Positions 1-10,296 are shown, counted from the stretch's first letter. The stretch is 64,000 bases of DNA from Actinomycetes bacterium (GCA_023460175.1 JAEWRC010000166.1:1-64000), one strand, 5' to 3'. Numbers and translations: made by a program. The notes: generated from the letters alone by a model not told the origin.

Positions 1-1112
1 CGCCCGGTGTCCTCGGGGTCGGACAGCAGCTGCAGCACCGAGGCTCCACCCTCGAAGGTGCCGGCCGGGGTGACGGAGAAAACCGCTGCGGCCCAACGCG
101 CGTCGTCGGGGCCGAGGACGGCGATCAGCTGCTCAGGGGTCCACACGTAGGTCGAGCCCTCGCTGCCGTCGGCGTCGGCGTCCAGCGAGGACAGAAACAT
201 GCCGTCGGCCGACAGGTCGCGCAGCAGGAAGTCCGCGATCTGCCCGGCGACGCGCCGCGCCAACGGGTCCGCGGTGCGGCGGGCCCAGTGCCCGTAGGCG
301 CGCAACAGCAGCGCGTTGTCGTACAGCATCTTCTCGAAATGCGGTACCACCCAGGCGTTGTCGACGCTGTAGCGGGCAAACCCGCCGGCCAGCTGATCGT
401 GGATCCCGCCGCGGGCCATGGCCGCCCCCGCACGCTGCACCGCGTCGAGCGCCTGCGTCGAACCGGTGCGCTCGTGGTGGCGCAGCAGCGCCTCCATCAA
501 CGCCGCCGGCGGGAACTTGGGCGCCCCGCCGAAGCCGCCGCGCGCGGTGTCCTCGTCGGCGAGCACCGCGGCCACCGCGGCATCGCACAGTTGCGCCGAC
601 ACCGGCGGTCCGCCGTCGGGCAACCCGCGCGCCAGCTTGCGCAACTCGCCGGAGATCTGGTCGGAGGCCTGCTCGACCTCGTCGCGTCGCGAGCGCCAAG
701 TGTCCTCGACCGCCGAAAGCAACTGCAGAAACTGCTCTTTCGGGTAGTAGGTGCCGGCGAAGAAGGGCCGGCCGTCCGGGGTGAGGAAGCAGGTCATGGG
801 CCAACCGCCCTGACCGGTCAACGCCACCGTGGCGTTCATGTAGACCGCGTCGAGGTCCGGACGTTCCTCGCGGTCGACCTTGATGCACACGAAGCCGGCG
901 TTCATCGCCGCGGCCACCGCGTCGTCCTCGAACGACTCGTGGGCCATCACGTGGCACCAATGACAGGCGGCATACCCGATCGACAGCAGGATCGGCACGT
1001 CGCGGCGCGCGGCCTCGGCCAGAGCCTCCGGCGTCCACTCCCACCAGTGCACCGGGTTGTCGGCGTGCTGGCGAAGGTACGGACTGGTGGCGTCAGCCAG
1101 GCGGTTGACCAC
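1..1112 (-). CDS. DUF255 thioredoxin-domain protein (Rv1084-like), C-terminus beyond window
   Basis: N-terminal 370 codons of a YyaL/spermatogenesis-associated-protein-20-like protein; the rest lies left of the window. From GTG at 1112 the translation runs through a thioredoxin-like fold with a CHWC motif at residues 50-53, followed by the start of the six-hairpin glycosidase-like region. The family usually has 650-700 residues. Its substrate is not known; the CxxC motif suggests a thiol redox or binding role. The start overlaps the upstream small membrane gene by 20 nt, so the two are probably cotranscribed with mca, as in the M. tuberculosis order Rv1082-Rv1083-Rv1084. Sure of family, unsure of function. 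Confidence 0.85.
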   Translation of the reverse strand, partial: MVNRLADATSPYLRQHADNPVHWWEWTPEALAEAARRDVPILLSIGYAACHWCHVMAHESFEDDAVAAAMNAGFVCIKVDREERPDLDAVYMNATVALTGQGGWPMTCFLTPDGRPFFAGTYYPKEQFLQLLSAVEDTWRSRRDEVEQASDQISGELRKLARGLPDGGPPVSAQLCDAAVAAVLADEDTARGGFGGAPKFPPAALMEALLRHHERTGSTQALDAVQRAGAAMARGGIHDQLAGGFARYSVDNAWVVPHFEKMLYDNALLLRAYGHWARRTADPLARRVAGQIADFLLRDLSADGMFLSSLDADADGSEGSTYVWTPEQLIAVLGPDDARWAAAVFSVTPAGTFEGGASVLQLLSDPEDTG

Positions 1113-1398
1113 CGGACTCCCGGGACTCGGCGTCCGTGCCGTCACCGGTGGGGTGGTCGAGGGCGATCGCGGCGGTCCCCTCGTCGACGGCCTGGTCGGG
1201 TTCGGGATGCTCTGGGTCGAACGACTCCGGCAACTTCTTGAGGTGCCGGTTCATCGACCACACCAGACCGAACGTGCCGATCAGCAGCAGCACCACGATC
1301 AACAGCCCGAACGGACTGGCCTTGCCGAAATCCGGGCCGGTGTTGCGCGGACCCTCCTGGGCCAGCAGTGTCATCCCGGCGAGCAGCACGGTCGTCAT
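1093..1398 (-). CDS. small single-pass membrane protein (Rv1083-like)
   Basis: A 101-residue protein with one hydrophobic segment at about residues 28-48 and an acidic, disordered C-terminal tail. The ATG overlaps the mca stop codon as ATGA, so translation is probably coupled to mca. Position between mca and the DUF255 gene matches Rv1083. No enzymatic motif is visible. It could tether or accompany one of its neighbours at the membrane, but that is inference only. Confidence 0.75.
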   Translation of the reverse strand: MTTVLLAGMTLLAQEGPRNTGPDFGKASPFGLLIVVLLLIGTFGLVWSMNRHLKKLPESFDPEHPEPDQAVDEGTAAIALDHPTGDGTDAESRESGGQPPG

Positions 1399-2273
1399 GA
1401 TTTGGTCTCCGGTTCGATCCCCACGAACAGATCGGTCTCCGGCAGGGTCACCGGGACCCGCGAACGCGCCAATTCGAACTCCTCGGTGGGCCACAGCCGC
1501 TGTTGCCATTCGATGGGGGCGGTGAAGAAGTCGCCCACCGGGTCGATCTGGGTGGCGTGCGCGCGCAGGGCGTCGTCACGCTGCTCGAAGTACTCCGCGC
1601 ATTCGACCCGGGTGGTGACCCGGTTGGCGAACACGTCGTTGTCCGGGTCCCAGTGCTTCAGCCACTTCTCGAAGGGGCCGACGCGGCCGTGGTTGGCGAA
1701 CTCGTCCTGCAGCAGTTGCATCCGCTGCCGCAGGAACCCGTGGTTGTAGTACAGCTTGGCCACGTCCCAGGGCTCGCCGGCGTCCGGATACCGGCGGTGG
1801 TCGCCGGCCGCCTCGTAGGCCGCGACCGACACCTGGTGGCAGCGGATGTGGTCCGGGTGCGGGTAGCCGCCGTTCTCGTCGTAGGTGGTCATCACGTGCG
1901 GCCGGAACTCCCTGATCACCCTGACCAGTCGCTCGGTCGCTTCCTCGAGCGGCACCAACGCAAAACACCCTTCCGGCAGCGGGGGCAGCGGATCGCCTTC
2001 CGGCAGTCCCGAGTCTACGTATCCCAGCCAGGTGTGCTCGACCCCGAGGATCTCGGCGGCCTTGGCCATCTCGTCGCGCCGCACCTCGGCGATGCGTCCG
2101 TGCACGTCCGGCAGATCCATCGCCGGGTTCAGGATGTCGCCCCGCTCGCCCCCGGTCAGCGACACCACCATCACCCGGTGGCCCTCGGCGGCGTAGCGCG
2201 CGGTCGTGGCAGCACCCTTGCTGGACTCATCGTCCGGATGGGCGTGCACCGCCATCAGCCGCAGTTCGGTCAC
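1395..2273 (-). CDS. mca: mycothiol S-conjugate amidase Mca
   Basis: LmbE-family zinc hydrolase that cleaves mycothiol S-conjugates into a mercapturic acid for export and GlcN-Ins for recycling, a cytosolic detoxification step found in actinobacteria. The AHPDDE motif at residues 11-16 gives the zinc ligands His and Asp, and a PHPDH motif lies near residue 142. GTG at 2273 is chosen because the conserved family N-terminus (TELRLMAVHAHPDDES) begins right after it; the product of 292 residues fits the family (288 in M. tuberculosis). It heads a tight cluster with the two downstream genes. Divergent from the DUF4307 gene. Confidence 0.95.
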   Translation of the reverse strand: MTELRLMAVHAHPDDESSKGAATTARYAAEGHRVMVVSLTGGERGDILNPAMDLPDVHGRIAEVRRDEMAKAAEILGVEHTWLGYVDSGLPEGDPLPPLPEGCFALVPLEEATERLVRVIREFRPHVMTTYDENGGYPHPDHIRCHQVSVAAYEAAGDHRRYPDAGEPWDVAKLYYNHGFLRQRMQLLQDEFANHGRVGPFEKWLKHWDPDNDVFANRVTTRVECAEYFEQRDDALRAHATQIDPVGDFFTAPIEWQQRLWPTEEFELARSRVPVTLPETDLFVGIEPETKS

Positions 2274-2411
2274 CGTGCGCCTTCGCTCGTCCTCGTCGCA
2301 TTCGCGGCCCGCTCCGGGCACGCATTACTCTCAAGTGTCGGTGGCCATGATCCCATTCCGGCCATCGGTCACCCACACCCGATCCCCCCAGCAGAGACGT
2401 ACCCCACACCT

Positions 2412-2858
2412 ATGGCGAACCCTTCCGAGCCCACCGTCGTCGCCGCCCGTCCGGAATCCCGGTACGGCAAGCCGCGGCGCGCCCCGAGCCGCACGGTGCT
2501 CGCGTTGCTGGCGGTGTTGGTCGTCGCCCTGGGTCTGTTCATCGCGTGGGCGGGCTACCAGCGGCTGGGCACCAGCGACGTCAAGGGCGAACTTGCCAGC
2601 TTCGAACTGATCGACGATCGGACCGTCGAGGTGACCCTCAGCGTCACCCGCGAGGATCCGTCACAACCGGTGGTGTGCATCGTGCGGGGCCGTTCGCTCG
2701 ACGGTAGCGAGACCGGCCGTCGCGAGCTGCTCGTCGCGCCCTCGACTGAGAAAACAGTGCAGGTCAGGGCGCTGGTGAAGACCACACGGCCGCCCGTGGT
2801 GGGTGACGCCTACGGTTGCGGAATCGACATTCCCGACTATCTTCGGGCACCGTGGTGA
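2412..2858 (+). CDS. DUF4307 membrane-anchored protein (Rv1081c-like)
   Basis: A 148-residue protein with a basic, disordered N-terminus, one transmembrane helix at about residues 27-47 and an extracytoplasmic beta-rich domain of the DUF4307 type. This arrangement and its place between mca and greA match Rv1081c. The ATG at 2412 is the first good start after the divergent mca promoter region. Function is not known for the family. Two cysteines in the outer domain could form a disulfide. Confidence 0.8.
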   Translation: MANPSEPTVVAARPESRYGKPRRAPSRTVLALLAVLVVALGLFIAWAGYQRLGTSDVKGELASFELIDDRTVEVTLSVTREDPSQPVVCIVRGRSLDGSETGRRELLVAPSTEKTVQVRALVKTTRPPVVGDAYGCGIDIPDYLRAPW

Positions 2859-2938
2859 GCACCGCGCGGTACCGGCATTTCGGTGACCTGCCGGCCAACC
2901 GCGGGCGTCGCAACCGTAAAGCCTGATCGACGCCACAG

Positions 2939-2947
2939 TGGTATGCT
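2939..2947 (+). promoter_or_regulatory. candidate extended -10 promoter for greA leader
   Basis: TGGTATGCT is an extended -10 element (TGn followed by a TAnnnT-type hexamer). No convincing -35 is seen, as is common for extended -10 promoters. The expected start point, about 2953-2955, falls exactly at the foot of the hairpin at 2955-2980. Confidence 0.4.
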
Positions 2948-2954
2948 TCACACA

Positions 2955-2990
2955 TACACGGTTCCTGCTGGGACCGTGTATTGCTTCTTT
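2955..2990 (+). terminator. intrinsic-terminator-like hairpin ahead of greA
   Basis: An 11-bp stem (2955-2965 with 2970-2980, one T-G wobble) closes on the tetraloop TGCT and is followed directly by TTGCTTCTTT. This is the form of an intrinsic terminator, rare in mycobacteria with a T-rich tail. It may end the DUF4307 transcript, or act as an attenuator or 5' stabilising hairpin on the greA mRNA, whose ATG is 125 nt downstream. Confidence 0.6.
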
Positions 2991-3114
2991 AGCGCGTCCA
3001 TCGCGGCTCTGAGACGGCAATACACGCGGAAGCCCCGCATGCCCCGGCAGCGACGACGACAGGCAGATCGCCAACGCGGACAGCGCGGACCAACAACTCG
3101 AGGAGCGCGAGGAC

Positions 3115-3609
3115 ATGACTGATACTGACGTCACCTGGCTGACGGAGGACTCTTACGACCGGTTGAAGGCCGAGCTGGACCAGCTGATCGCCAACCGTCC
3201 GGTCATCGCCGCCGAGATCAACGACCGCCGCGAAGAGGGTGACCTGCGCGAGAACGGCGGCTACCACGCCGCCCGCGAGGAGCAGGGCCAGCAGGAGGCC
3301 CGCATCCGGCAGCTGCAGGACCTGCTGAGCAACGCCAAGGTCGGCGAGGCGCCCACGCAGTCCGGTGTCGCGCTGCCCGGCTCCGTGGTCAAGGTCTACT
3401 ACGACGGCGACGAGTCGGACACCGAGACTTTCCTGATCGGCACCCGCGAGCAGGGCGTCAACGACGGCGAGCTCGAGGTGTACTCCCCCAGCTCCCCGCT
3501 CGGCGGCGCGCTGCTCGAGGCGAAGGTCGGCGAGACCCGCACCTACACCGTGCCCAACGGCAACACCGTCAAGGTCACCCTGGTCAGCGCCGAGCCCTAC
3601 CGGGGCTAG
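3115..3609 (+). CDS. greA: transcription elongation factor GreA
   Basis: Binds the secondary channel of RNA polymerase and stimulates cleavage of backtracked transcripts. The 164-residue product has the N-terminal antiparallel coiled coil (about residues 10-80), whose tip carries the acidic residues of the DLRENGGY segment, and a C-terminal FKBP-like domain ending in the PYRG tail. The length is that of mycobacterial GreA. The ATG at 3115 has a GAGGA-like Shine-Dalgarno region just upstream. A terminator-like hairpin in the leader suggests attenuation. Confidence 0.97.
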   Translation: MTDTDVTWLTEDSYDRLKAELDQLIANRPVIAAEINDRREEGDLRENGGYHAAREEQGQQEARIRQLQDLLSNAKVGEAPTQSGVALPGSVVKVYYDGDESDTETFLIGTREQGVNDGELEVYSPSSPLGGALLEAKVGETRTYTVPNGNTVKVTLVSAEPYRG

Positions 3610-3653
3610 CCGCAGACCGGGCGCGCACGCGCCCGCCGAATTACCCTCGCCGC

Positions 3654-4349
3654 ATGGCCGCCATCGCCGAGGAGCTGCTCCTGCTGCTGCTGGACAACGC
3701 GGCGGCCAAGCCGGCTCTCGCCCCCTCCCGCCGTCGACGGCTGCTCGCCGCGGCGGTGCTGCTCGACCTGGCCTACGACTCTCGGCTGCGTCCGGCCGGC
3801 CCGGGTGAGCCGGTGCCGGAGGGACGGTTGATCGCACCGGCGGGTCCCGACGACGGCAATCCCACTGCGGGCTGGGCCCGGCGGCGGCTGGCCCGCAAAC
3901 CCGTCACCCCGAAGGCCGCAGTCGCGGCGCTGCGGCGCCGGGTCGAGGACCGACTGCTGACCCAGTTGGAATTCACCGGCCAGCTGCGGCGAACACCGTT
4001 GTACACCAAGGGTTTTCGTAGGGGATTTCGCAAGGGCTTTCGTAAGGGCTCTCATCGCGATTACGTGTGGGTGCTGACGGATCGCAACCGCGCGCTGCAG
4101 GTGCGCTCCCGGATCCTGGGCACCCTGGTGCAGGACATCGTGCCCACCCCGCCGACGGCGGCGCTGATCACCCTGCTGCACACCGTCGACGGCCTCGACG
4201 AGCTGTTCTCCTTCGACCCCCGGGGCCGACGGTGGGTGCAGCACCGGGCCGGCGAAATCGCCAGCGGCAGTTGGGTTGCCGCCGACAGTGAGCTCGCCGA
4301 GGTGAATCTCGCCGTCACCGCCGCGATGGTGTGCGCGGCGCTGCGCTGA
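3654..4349 (+). CDS. GOLPH3/VPS74 (GPP34) family protein with GFRK repeat insert
   Basis: Begins with the family hallmark of an acidic residue followed by a run of leucines (EELLLLLLD at residues 5-13) and continues with the mostly helical GPP34 fold to 231 residues. Eukaryotic members bind phosphatidylinositol-4-phosphate; bacterial roles are unknown, though membrane association is plausible. Residues 120-131 are three tandem copies of G-F-R-K/R encoded by three 12-nt units (4011-4046), making a strongly basic patch. It follows greA by 44 nt and may share its transcript. Its stop lies 6 nt from the convergent metB stop. Confidence 0.8.
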   Translation: MAAIAEELLLLLLDNAAAKPALAPSRRRRLLAAAVLLDLAYDSRLRPAGPGEPVPEGRLIAPAGPDDGNPTAGWARRRLARKPVTPKAAVAALRRRVEDRLLTQLEFTGQLRRTPLYTKGFRRGFRKGFRKGSHRDYVWVLTDRNRALQVRSRILGTLVQDIVPTPPTAALITLLHTVDGLDELFSFDPRGRRWVQHRAGEIASGSWVAADSELAEVNLAVTAAMVCAALR

Positions 4350-4355
4350 GGCTCG

Positions 4356-5531
4356 TCAGCCCTCCAGGGCCTGCTGCAGATCGCCGATCAGGTCGCCGAT
4401 GTCCTCGATGCCGACCGACAGCCGCACCAGGTCCTCGGGCACCTCGAGCTGCGACCCCGCCGTCGAGGCGTGCGTCATGGCGCCCGGATGCTCGATCAGC
4501 GACTCCACCCCGCCCAGCGACTCGGCGAGGATGAAGATCTCGGTGCGGGCGCACAATTGGCGGGCGGCCTCGAGGCCGCCGCGCATCCGCACCGAGATCA
4601 TGCCGCCGAAGCCCGACATCTGCCGCGCGGCGACGTCGTGGCCGGGGTGATCGGACAGCCCGGGGTAGTACACCTTTTCGACGGCGGCATGCTCGGCGAG
4701 GAACTCGGCCACCGCCGCGGCATTCTCGGAGTGCCGCTGCATCCGCAGCACCAACGTCTTGAGCCCCCGCATGGTGAGGTAGGCGTCGAACGGGCCCGGC
4801 ACCGCACCGGCGCCGTTCTGCAGGAAGGCGAAGGCCGTGTCGAGTTCCTCGTCGTCGGTCACCAACGCGCCGCCGACGACGTCGGAGTGCCCGCCGATGT
4901 ACTTGGTGGTCGAGTGCAACACGATATGCGCGCCCAGCGACAGCGGCTGCTGCAGCGCGGGTGAGGCAAAGGTGTTGTCCACCAGAACCTTTGCGCCGGC
5001 CTCGGCGCCGATTGCGGACAGCGCCTCGATGTCGGCGATCGACAGCAGCGGGTTGGTGGGCGTCTCGATCCAGATCAGCTTGGTCTGCGGGGTCAGCGCG
5101 GCGCGCACCGCGTCGGGGTCCGACACCGACACCGGGGTGTGGGTGATCCCCCAGTGCGCGAACACCTTGTCGATCAGGCGGAACGTGCCGCCGTAGGCGT
5201 CGTCGGGGATGACGAGGTGATCGCCGGGGCGCAGCACCGCGCGCAGCACGCAGTCGGTGGCCGCCATCCCGGAGGCGAAGGCGCGGCCGAACGTGCCGCC
5301 CTCCACCGCGGCCAGCGACGCCTCGAGGGCGGCGCGGGTCGGGTTACCGGTGCGGGCGTACTCGAACCCGCCGCGCAGGTTCCCGACGCCGTCCTGGGCG
5401 AACGTCGAACTGGCGTAGATGGGGGCGTTGACCGCCCCGGTCGCCGGGTCCGGCCGGTATCCGGCGTGAATGGCGCGGGTGGCCAGCCCCTGCCAGGAGT
5501 GTGCGTCGGCCCGACTGCGTTGCTCGCTCAT
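4356..5531 (-). CDS. metB: cystathionine gamma-synthase
   Basis: PLP enzyme of the Cys/Met metabolism family that joins an activated homoserine to cysteine to give cystathionine, in the cytosol. The 391-residue product shows the YARTGNPT phosphate-cup region, the SGMAA segment and the Schiff-base lysine in HSTTKYIGGHSD (about residue 210). ATG at 5531 is chosen over a TTG 9 nt upstream. Cystathionine beta-synthase lies 1 kb upstream on the same strand with pra between them, as in M. tuberculosis Rv1077-Rv1079. Some family members act as gamma-lyases; the sequence alone does not fully separate the two. Confidence 0.93.
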   Translation of the reverse strand: MSEQRSRADAHSWQGLATRAIHAGYRPDPATGAVNAPIYASSTFAQDGVGNLRGGFEYARTGNPTRAALEASLAAVEGGTFGRAFASGMAATDCVLRAVLRPGDHLVIPDDAYGGTFRLIDKVFAHWGITHTPVSVSDPDAVRAALTPQTKLIWIETPTNPLLSIADIEALSAIGAEAGAKVLVDNTFASPALQQPLSLGAHIVLHSTTKYIGGHSDVVGGALVTDDEELDTAFAFLQNGAGAVPGPFDAYLTMRGLKTLVLRMQRHSENAAAVAEFLAEHAAVEKVYYPGLSDHPGHDVAARQMSGFGGMISVRMRGGLEAARQLCARTEIFILAESLGGVESLIEHPGAMTHASTAGSQLEVPEDLVRLSVGIEDIGDLIGDLQQALEG

Positions 5532-5574
5532 GGCTACCAATCTAGTCGGGCGACGCAGCCAGGCCGACGGGCCG

Positions 5575-6519
5575 TCAGGGCAGCGCGGGGGCCACCTCTC
5601 CGCCGCTGAGCGTGCGATACGTGTAGATCTCCAGCAGCACGATGACCGGCACCGCGACCAGCAGGCCGACGAAGCACAGCAGCGTGCCGACGATCGCCAT
5701 CAGGATGGTGACCAGCCACACCAGCAGCACCGGGCCGAAGTTGTTCTTCACCAGATCGAAGCTGAACTTCATGGCGTCCACCGGGCGCAGGTTGCGGTCC
5801 AGCAGCGCCATGGTGGAGAACAGCAACAGGATGGAGACCAGCAGGCCCGGGACGATGCCGAGGATGCCCAGGACCGGCGACACCATGCCCAGCAGGATGG
5901 TGCACAGGAACACCGTGACGCCGGTCGCGATGCCCACCAGCAGGCTCAGGACCGCGAAGGCGCCGATGCGCTGCGGCCGGAAGAACGAACCGATGGTCAC
6001 CGGTTGTCCGTTGGCGATGTCGAAGGCGCCCACCAGGTAGGCCGAGGTGACGGCCGCCCCGACCACGAGCAGCACCAGGTAGCCGATCAGCATCACCACG
6101 ATGCCGGTGGCGCTGAGGTCGCCCGTCGAGGAGAAGCTGAAACCGGCCTCGTAGGACTCGTACTCCATCGAGTCCGGGGAGGCCACCATCGACAGGGCCT
6201 GGAAGATCATCGACACCAGGCTGACGATGGCCAGCGCAATCACCGTCACGACGATCAGCGCCACGGCGTTCCGGGAGAACTTGTTGAACGCCCACGACAC
6301 CGCGTCGCCCACGTTGAACGGACGCCGGCCGAAGCCGGGCGGCGGCGGGTAGCTGCCGAACTGGGGCGGCGCCGGGTAGCCGCCGGGGGGCGGCGGGGGC
6401 GGGAAGCCACCGGCCGACGGCGGGGGCGGCGGGTAGCCACCCGGCGGCGGGGGCGGGTAGTTGCCCTCGGGCGGGGGCGGCGGGTATCCGCCGGGCGGAG
6501 GTGGCGGGTTTTCAGTCAT
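5575..6519 (-). CDS. pra: proline-rich antigen homologue, multi-pass membrane protein
   Basis: A 314-residue protein with a 75-residue N-terminus of repeated PPPPPGGYP-type units, followed by about five or six hydrophobic helices of a glycerophosphoryl-diester-like/DUF membrane domain. The ATG at 6519 opens directly with the repeat (MTENPPPPP) and is preceded by a GGAAGG-type ribosome site. Place between cbs and metB matches Rv1078 (Pra). The proline tail is probably cytoplasmic and may act as an interaction arm; the membrane function is unknown. Confidence 0.88.
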   Translation of the reverse strand: MTENPPPPPGGYPPPPPEGNYPPPPPGGYPPPPPSAGGFPPPPPPGGYPAPPQFGSYPPPPGFGRRPFNVGDAVSWAFNKFSRNAVALIVVTVIALAIVSLVSMIFQALSMVASPDSMEYESYEAGFSFSSTGDLSATGIVVMLIGYLVLLVVGAAVTSAYLVGAFDIANGQPVTIGSFFRPQRIGAFAVLSLLVGIATGVTVFLCTILLGMVSPVLGILGIVPGLLVSILLLFSTMALLDRNLRPVDAMKFSFDLVKNNFGPVLLVWLVTILMAIVGTLLCFVGLLVAVPVIVLLEIYTYRTLSGGEVAPALP

Positions 6520-6607
6520 GAAGCGCCTTCCAGTATGAAATTTGCTGCCAAAACGGCCTAACGCTACCGGATTACAGCCCCGACACCGGGGCAATCAGGT
6601 CAGTTCG

Positions 6608-8014
<1,407 letters not shown>

Positions 8015-8072
8015 GCCTCTATCTTGGCCCAGTCGGTTTCCGACGGCAGCAGAGCCCGGGTAATTGCCGGTG

Positions 8073-9125
8073 CTAGCCCGTCGCCTCGCGGATGTAGGCG
8101 CCGATCTGCCGCAGGGACCGCGTCGCCTCGGGGATCAGCGGCGCCCCGAGTTGGAAGTCGTGGATCTGGCCGCGCCACACCCTGACCTCGGTCGGTACGC
8201 CCGCGGCCGCCAGCCGGCGCGCCGCCAGCCGGGCGTCATGCAGCAGCACCTCGGAGCCGGACACGTGGATGAGGGTCCGCGGCAGTCCCGGCTCGATGTG
8301 GTCCAGCGGCTCGTAGATCTGTTCGGGCTCGCCGTCGACGACGCGCTTGGCCGCGGCCTTGGCCACCAGGCTGACCAACGCGTCGAACGCCCGCGGCGGG
8401 AACATCGCGTCGGTCCGCATGTTGGGGTGGGCCTGCTTGGGTTCCTTGGCCAGTTGCAGCAGCGGCGAGATCGCGACCAGGGCCGCGGGCTTCTCGCCCT
8501 CGTCCTGCAGGCGCTGCGCCAGCGTCATCGCCAGGTAGCCACCGGCCGAATCACCGGCCAGCACGATCTGCTCCGGGGAGTAGCCGCGCAGCCGCAGCCA
8601 CTGGTAGGCGTCGCGGCAGTCGTCCACCGCGGAGCCCACCGAATGCTTGGGGATCAGGCGGTAGTTGACCATCAGCACCGGGGAGTCCGCGTACTGCGAC
8701 AGGGAGATGCCGATGGGCCCGTGCGAGTGCACCCCGCACGTCAGGAACGCGCCGCCGTGCATGTACAGGATGACCCGCCGCTTGCCGTCGGCCGGCAGCA
8801 CGCCCGGGGCGCGGACCAGCAGGGCGTCGGCGTTCGGCAATTCGACGGTGGCGCGCACCGTGCCGGGCTTGGGCGTCAGCGTGCGCGCCAACTGGTCGAC
8901 GATGCCGAACGGCCACGGCAAGTGCGGGACGTAGCTGCCGATTGCCAGCACCGGCCGCAGCGTAACCCGGCAGGCCAATGAGGCGAGGTGCGCTCGCAGG
9001 CTGGTCTGGGTTTCGACGATCTCTACGGGCGCGCCGTCGCTGACCGGAAATTTCCGTGGACGCCTGGTGCTACCAGCACCGATATGCGCGCGGGATGGGC
9101 CGTGAACCTTGCTGGGTGCCGTCAT
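8073..9125 (-). CDS. lipU: hormone-sensitive-lipase family esterase LipU
   Basis: Alpha/beta hydrolase that probably cleaves short acyl esters. It shows the HGGAF oxyanion motif (about residue 122), the GDSAGG nucleophile elbow (Ser about 193) and the late IHDF histidine. The 350-residue product starts at ATG 9125 with a poorly conserved basic N-terminus. Position next to cbs and divergent from the SGNH hydrolase fits Rv1076 LipU, annotated there as shorter, so an internal start is possible. No signal peptide, so the enzyme is probably cytosolic or membrane-associated. Confidence 0.9.
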   Translation of the reverse strand: MTAPSKVHGPSRAHIGAGSTRRPRKFPVSDGAPVEIVETQTSLRAHLASLACRVTLRPVLAIGSYVPHLPWPFGIVDQLARTLTPKPGTVRATVELPNADALLVRAPGVLPADGKRRVILYMHGGAFLTCGVHSHGPIGISLSQYADSPVLMVNYRLIPKHSVGSAVDDCRDAYQWLRLRGYSPEQIVLAGDSAGGYLAMTLAQRLQDEGEKPAALVAISPLLQLAKEPKQAHPNMRTDAMFPPRAFDALVSLVAKAAAKRVVDGEPEQIYEPLDHIEPGLPRTLIHVSGSEVLLHDARLAARRLAAAGVPTEVRVWRGQIHDFQLGAPLIPEATRSLRQIGAYIREATG

Positions 9126-9339
9126 TTCAACACTCCCCTACGTCGTTGTAGTGGCCTGTCTACCCGGGGTTTCGCTGGCGTTCAGCCAGTCCGGATAACT
9201 TAGCTTGTCATCTCTTAGAGTTTTAACAATCAACGATGTCGAATTGATACCGCATCCGATATCCGGCCGTGACCGCGGGCTCCGACGCACGCCACCAGCA
9301 ATCCCGGGAAGCCTCAGCGTCACCAGTAAGCTCGGCACC

Positions 9340-10296
9340 GTGGGCATACGCGGATCGCGTCGGTCGACGCTGGCATTGGCGGCAGTGGGCGCTCTGGCTT
9401 CCACGGGCGTGGGCGTGGTGAGCGCGCGCAATCTGCTCACCGGCCAGGCCGATCAGGCGCGTCAGGTCATCCCCAAGTCGTGGGACATCCCGCCGCGGGC
9501 CGACGGCGTCTATGCGCCCGGCGGCGGACCGGTCGAGCGCTGGGAGCACGACGTCCCCTTCGATCTGCATTTGATGGTCTTCGGCGACTCGACAGCCACC
9601 GGCTACGGCTGCCACGACGCCGAGGAAGTCCCCGGGGTGCTGCTGGCCCGCGGGCTGGCCGAGCGGTCGGGTAAGCGAATCCGGCTCGACACCAAGGCGA
9701 TTGTGGGCGCCACGTCGAAGGGGCTGTCCGGTCAGGTCGATGCGATGTTCGTGGCGGGCCCGCCGCCCGATGCGGCCGTCATCATGATCGGCGCCAACGA
9801 CATCACCGCGCTCAACGGCATCGGCGCGTCGGCGCGGCGGCTCGGCGACGCGGTCAAACGGCTGTGCGCCAGCGGTGCCGTCGTCATCGTGGGCACCTGC
9901 CCGGACTTCGGCATCATCACCGCGATTCCGCAGCCGCTGCGCTGGGTGACCCGCCGCCTCGGCCTGTGGCTGGCGCGGGCGCAGGCCTCCGCGGTGCGCG
10001 CGGCCGGGGGCGTGCCGGTGCCGTTCGCCGACCTGTTGTCGCCCGAGTTCCTCAAGGACCCGGAGTCGCTGTTCTCCGACGACCGCTATCACCCGTCGGC
10101 GGCCGGCTACGAGCTCGCGGCCCAGCAGCTGCTGCCGGCGCTGTGTTACGCACTCGGCGAGCATTCCGGTGCGCTGCCGTGGGAATCCGAGGGCGCCGAG
10201 AACCGCTCGCTGGGCGCGCGACTGCGGCTGCTGGCCCGCCGCTGGCCGCGCCGCACCACCGGGGTGCCCGCGCCGCTGGTCGTCACTGCGCGTTAG
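9340..10296 (+). CDS. exported SGNH/GDSL esterase (Rv1075c-like)
   Basis: Carries an N-terminal hydrophobic segment, then an SGNH hydrolase domain with FGDSTATGYG (block I serine), the GAND motif (block III) and DDRYHPS near the C-terminus (catalytic Asp and His). GTG at 9340 gives 318 residues, close to the M. tuberculosis protein; an in-frame ATG at 9205 would add 45 residues of low-complexity sequence and is less likely. Acts on acyl esters outside the cytoplasm, substrate unknown. It precedes fadA3 by 36 nt. Confidence 0.83.
   Translation: MGIRGSRRSTLALAAVGALASTGVGVVSARNLLTGQADQARQVIPKSWDIPPRADGVYAPGGGPVERWEHDVPFDLHLMVFGDSTATGYGCHDAEEVPGVLLARGLAERSGKRIRLDTKAIVGATSKGLSGQVDAMFVAGPPPDAAVIMIGANDITALNGIGASARRLGDAVKRLCASGAVVIVGTCPDFGIITAIPQPLRWVTRRLGLWLARAQASAVRAAGGVPVPFADLLSPEFLKDPESLFSDDRYHPSAAGYELAAQQLLPALCYALGEHSGALPWESEGAENRSLGARLRLLARRWPRRTTGVPAPLVVTAR

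Noticed and set aside
133..1044. Long open frame opposite in phase to the DUF255 gene
   Set aside because: Arg/Gly-rich shadow of the true frame, with no domain; the frame starting at 1112 shows the CHWC motif and family sequence.
5139..6561. Long plus-strand frames over metB and pra
   Set aside because: His/Gln/Arg-rich composition is typical of the antisense of GC-rich genes; no start context and no known domain.
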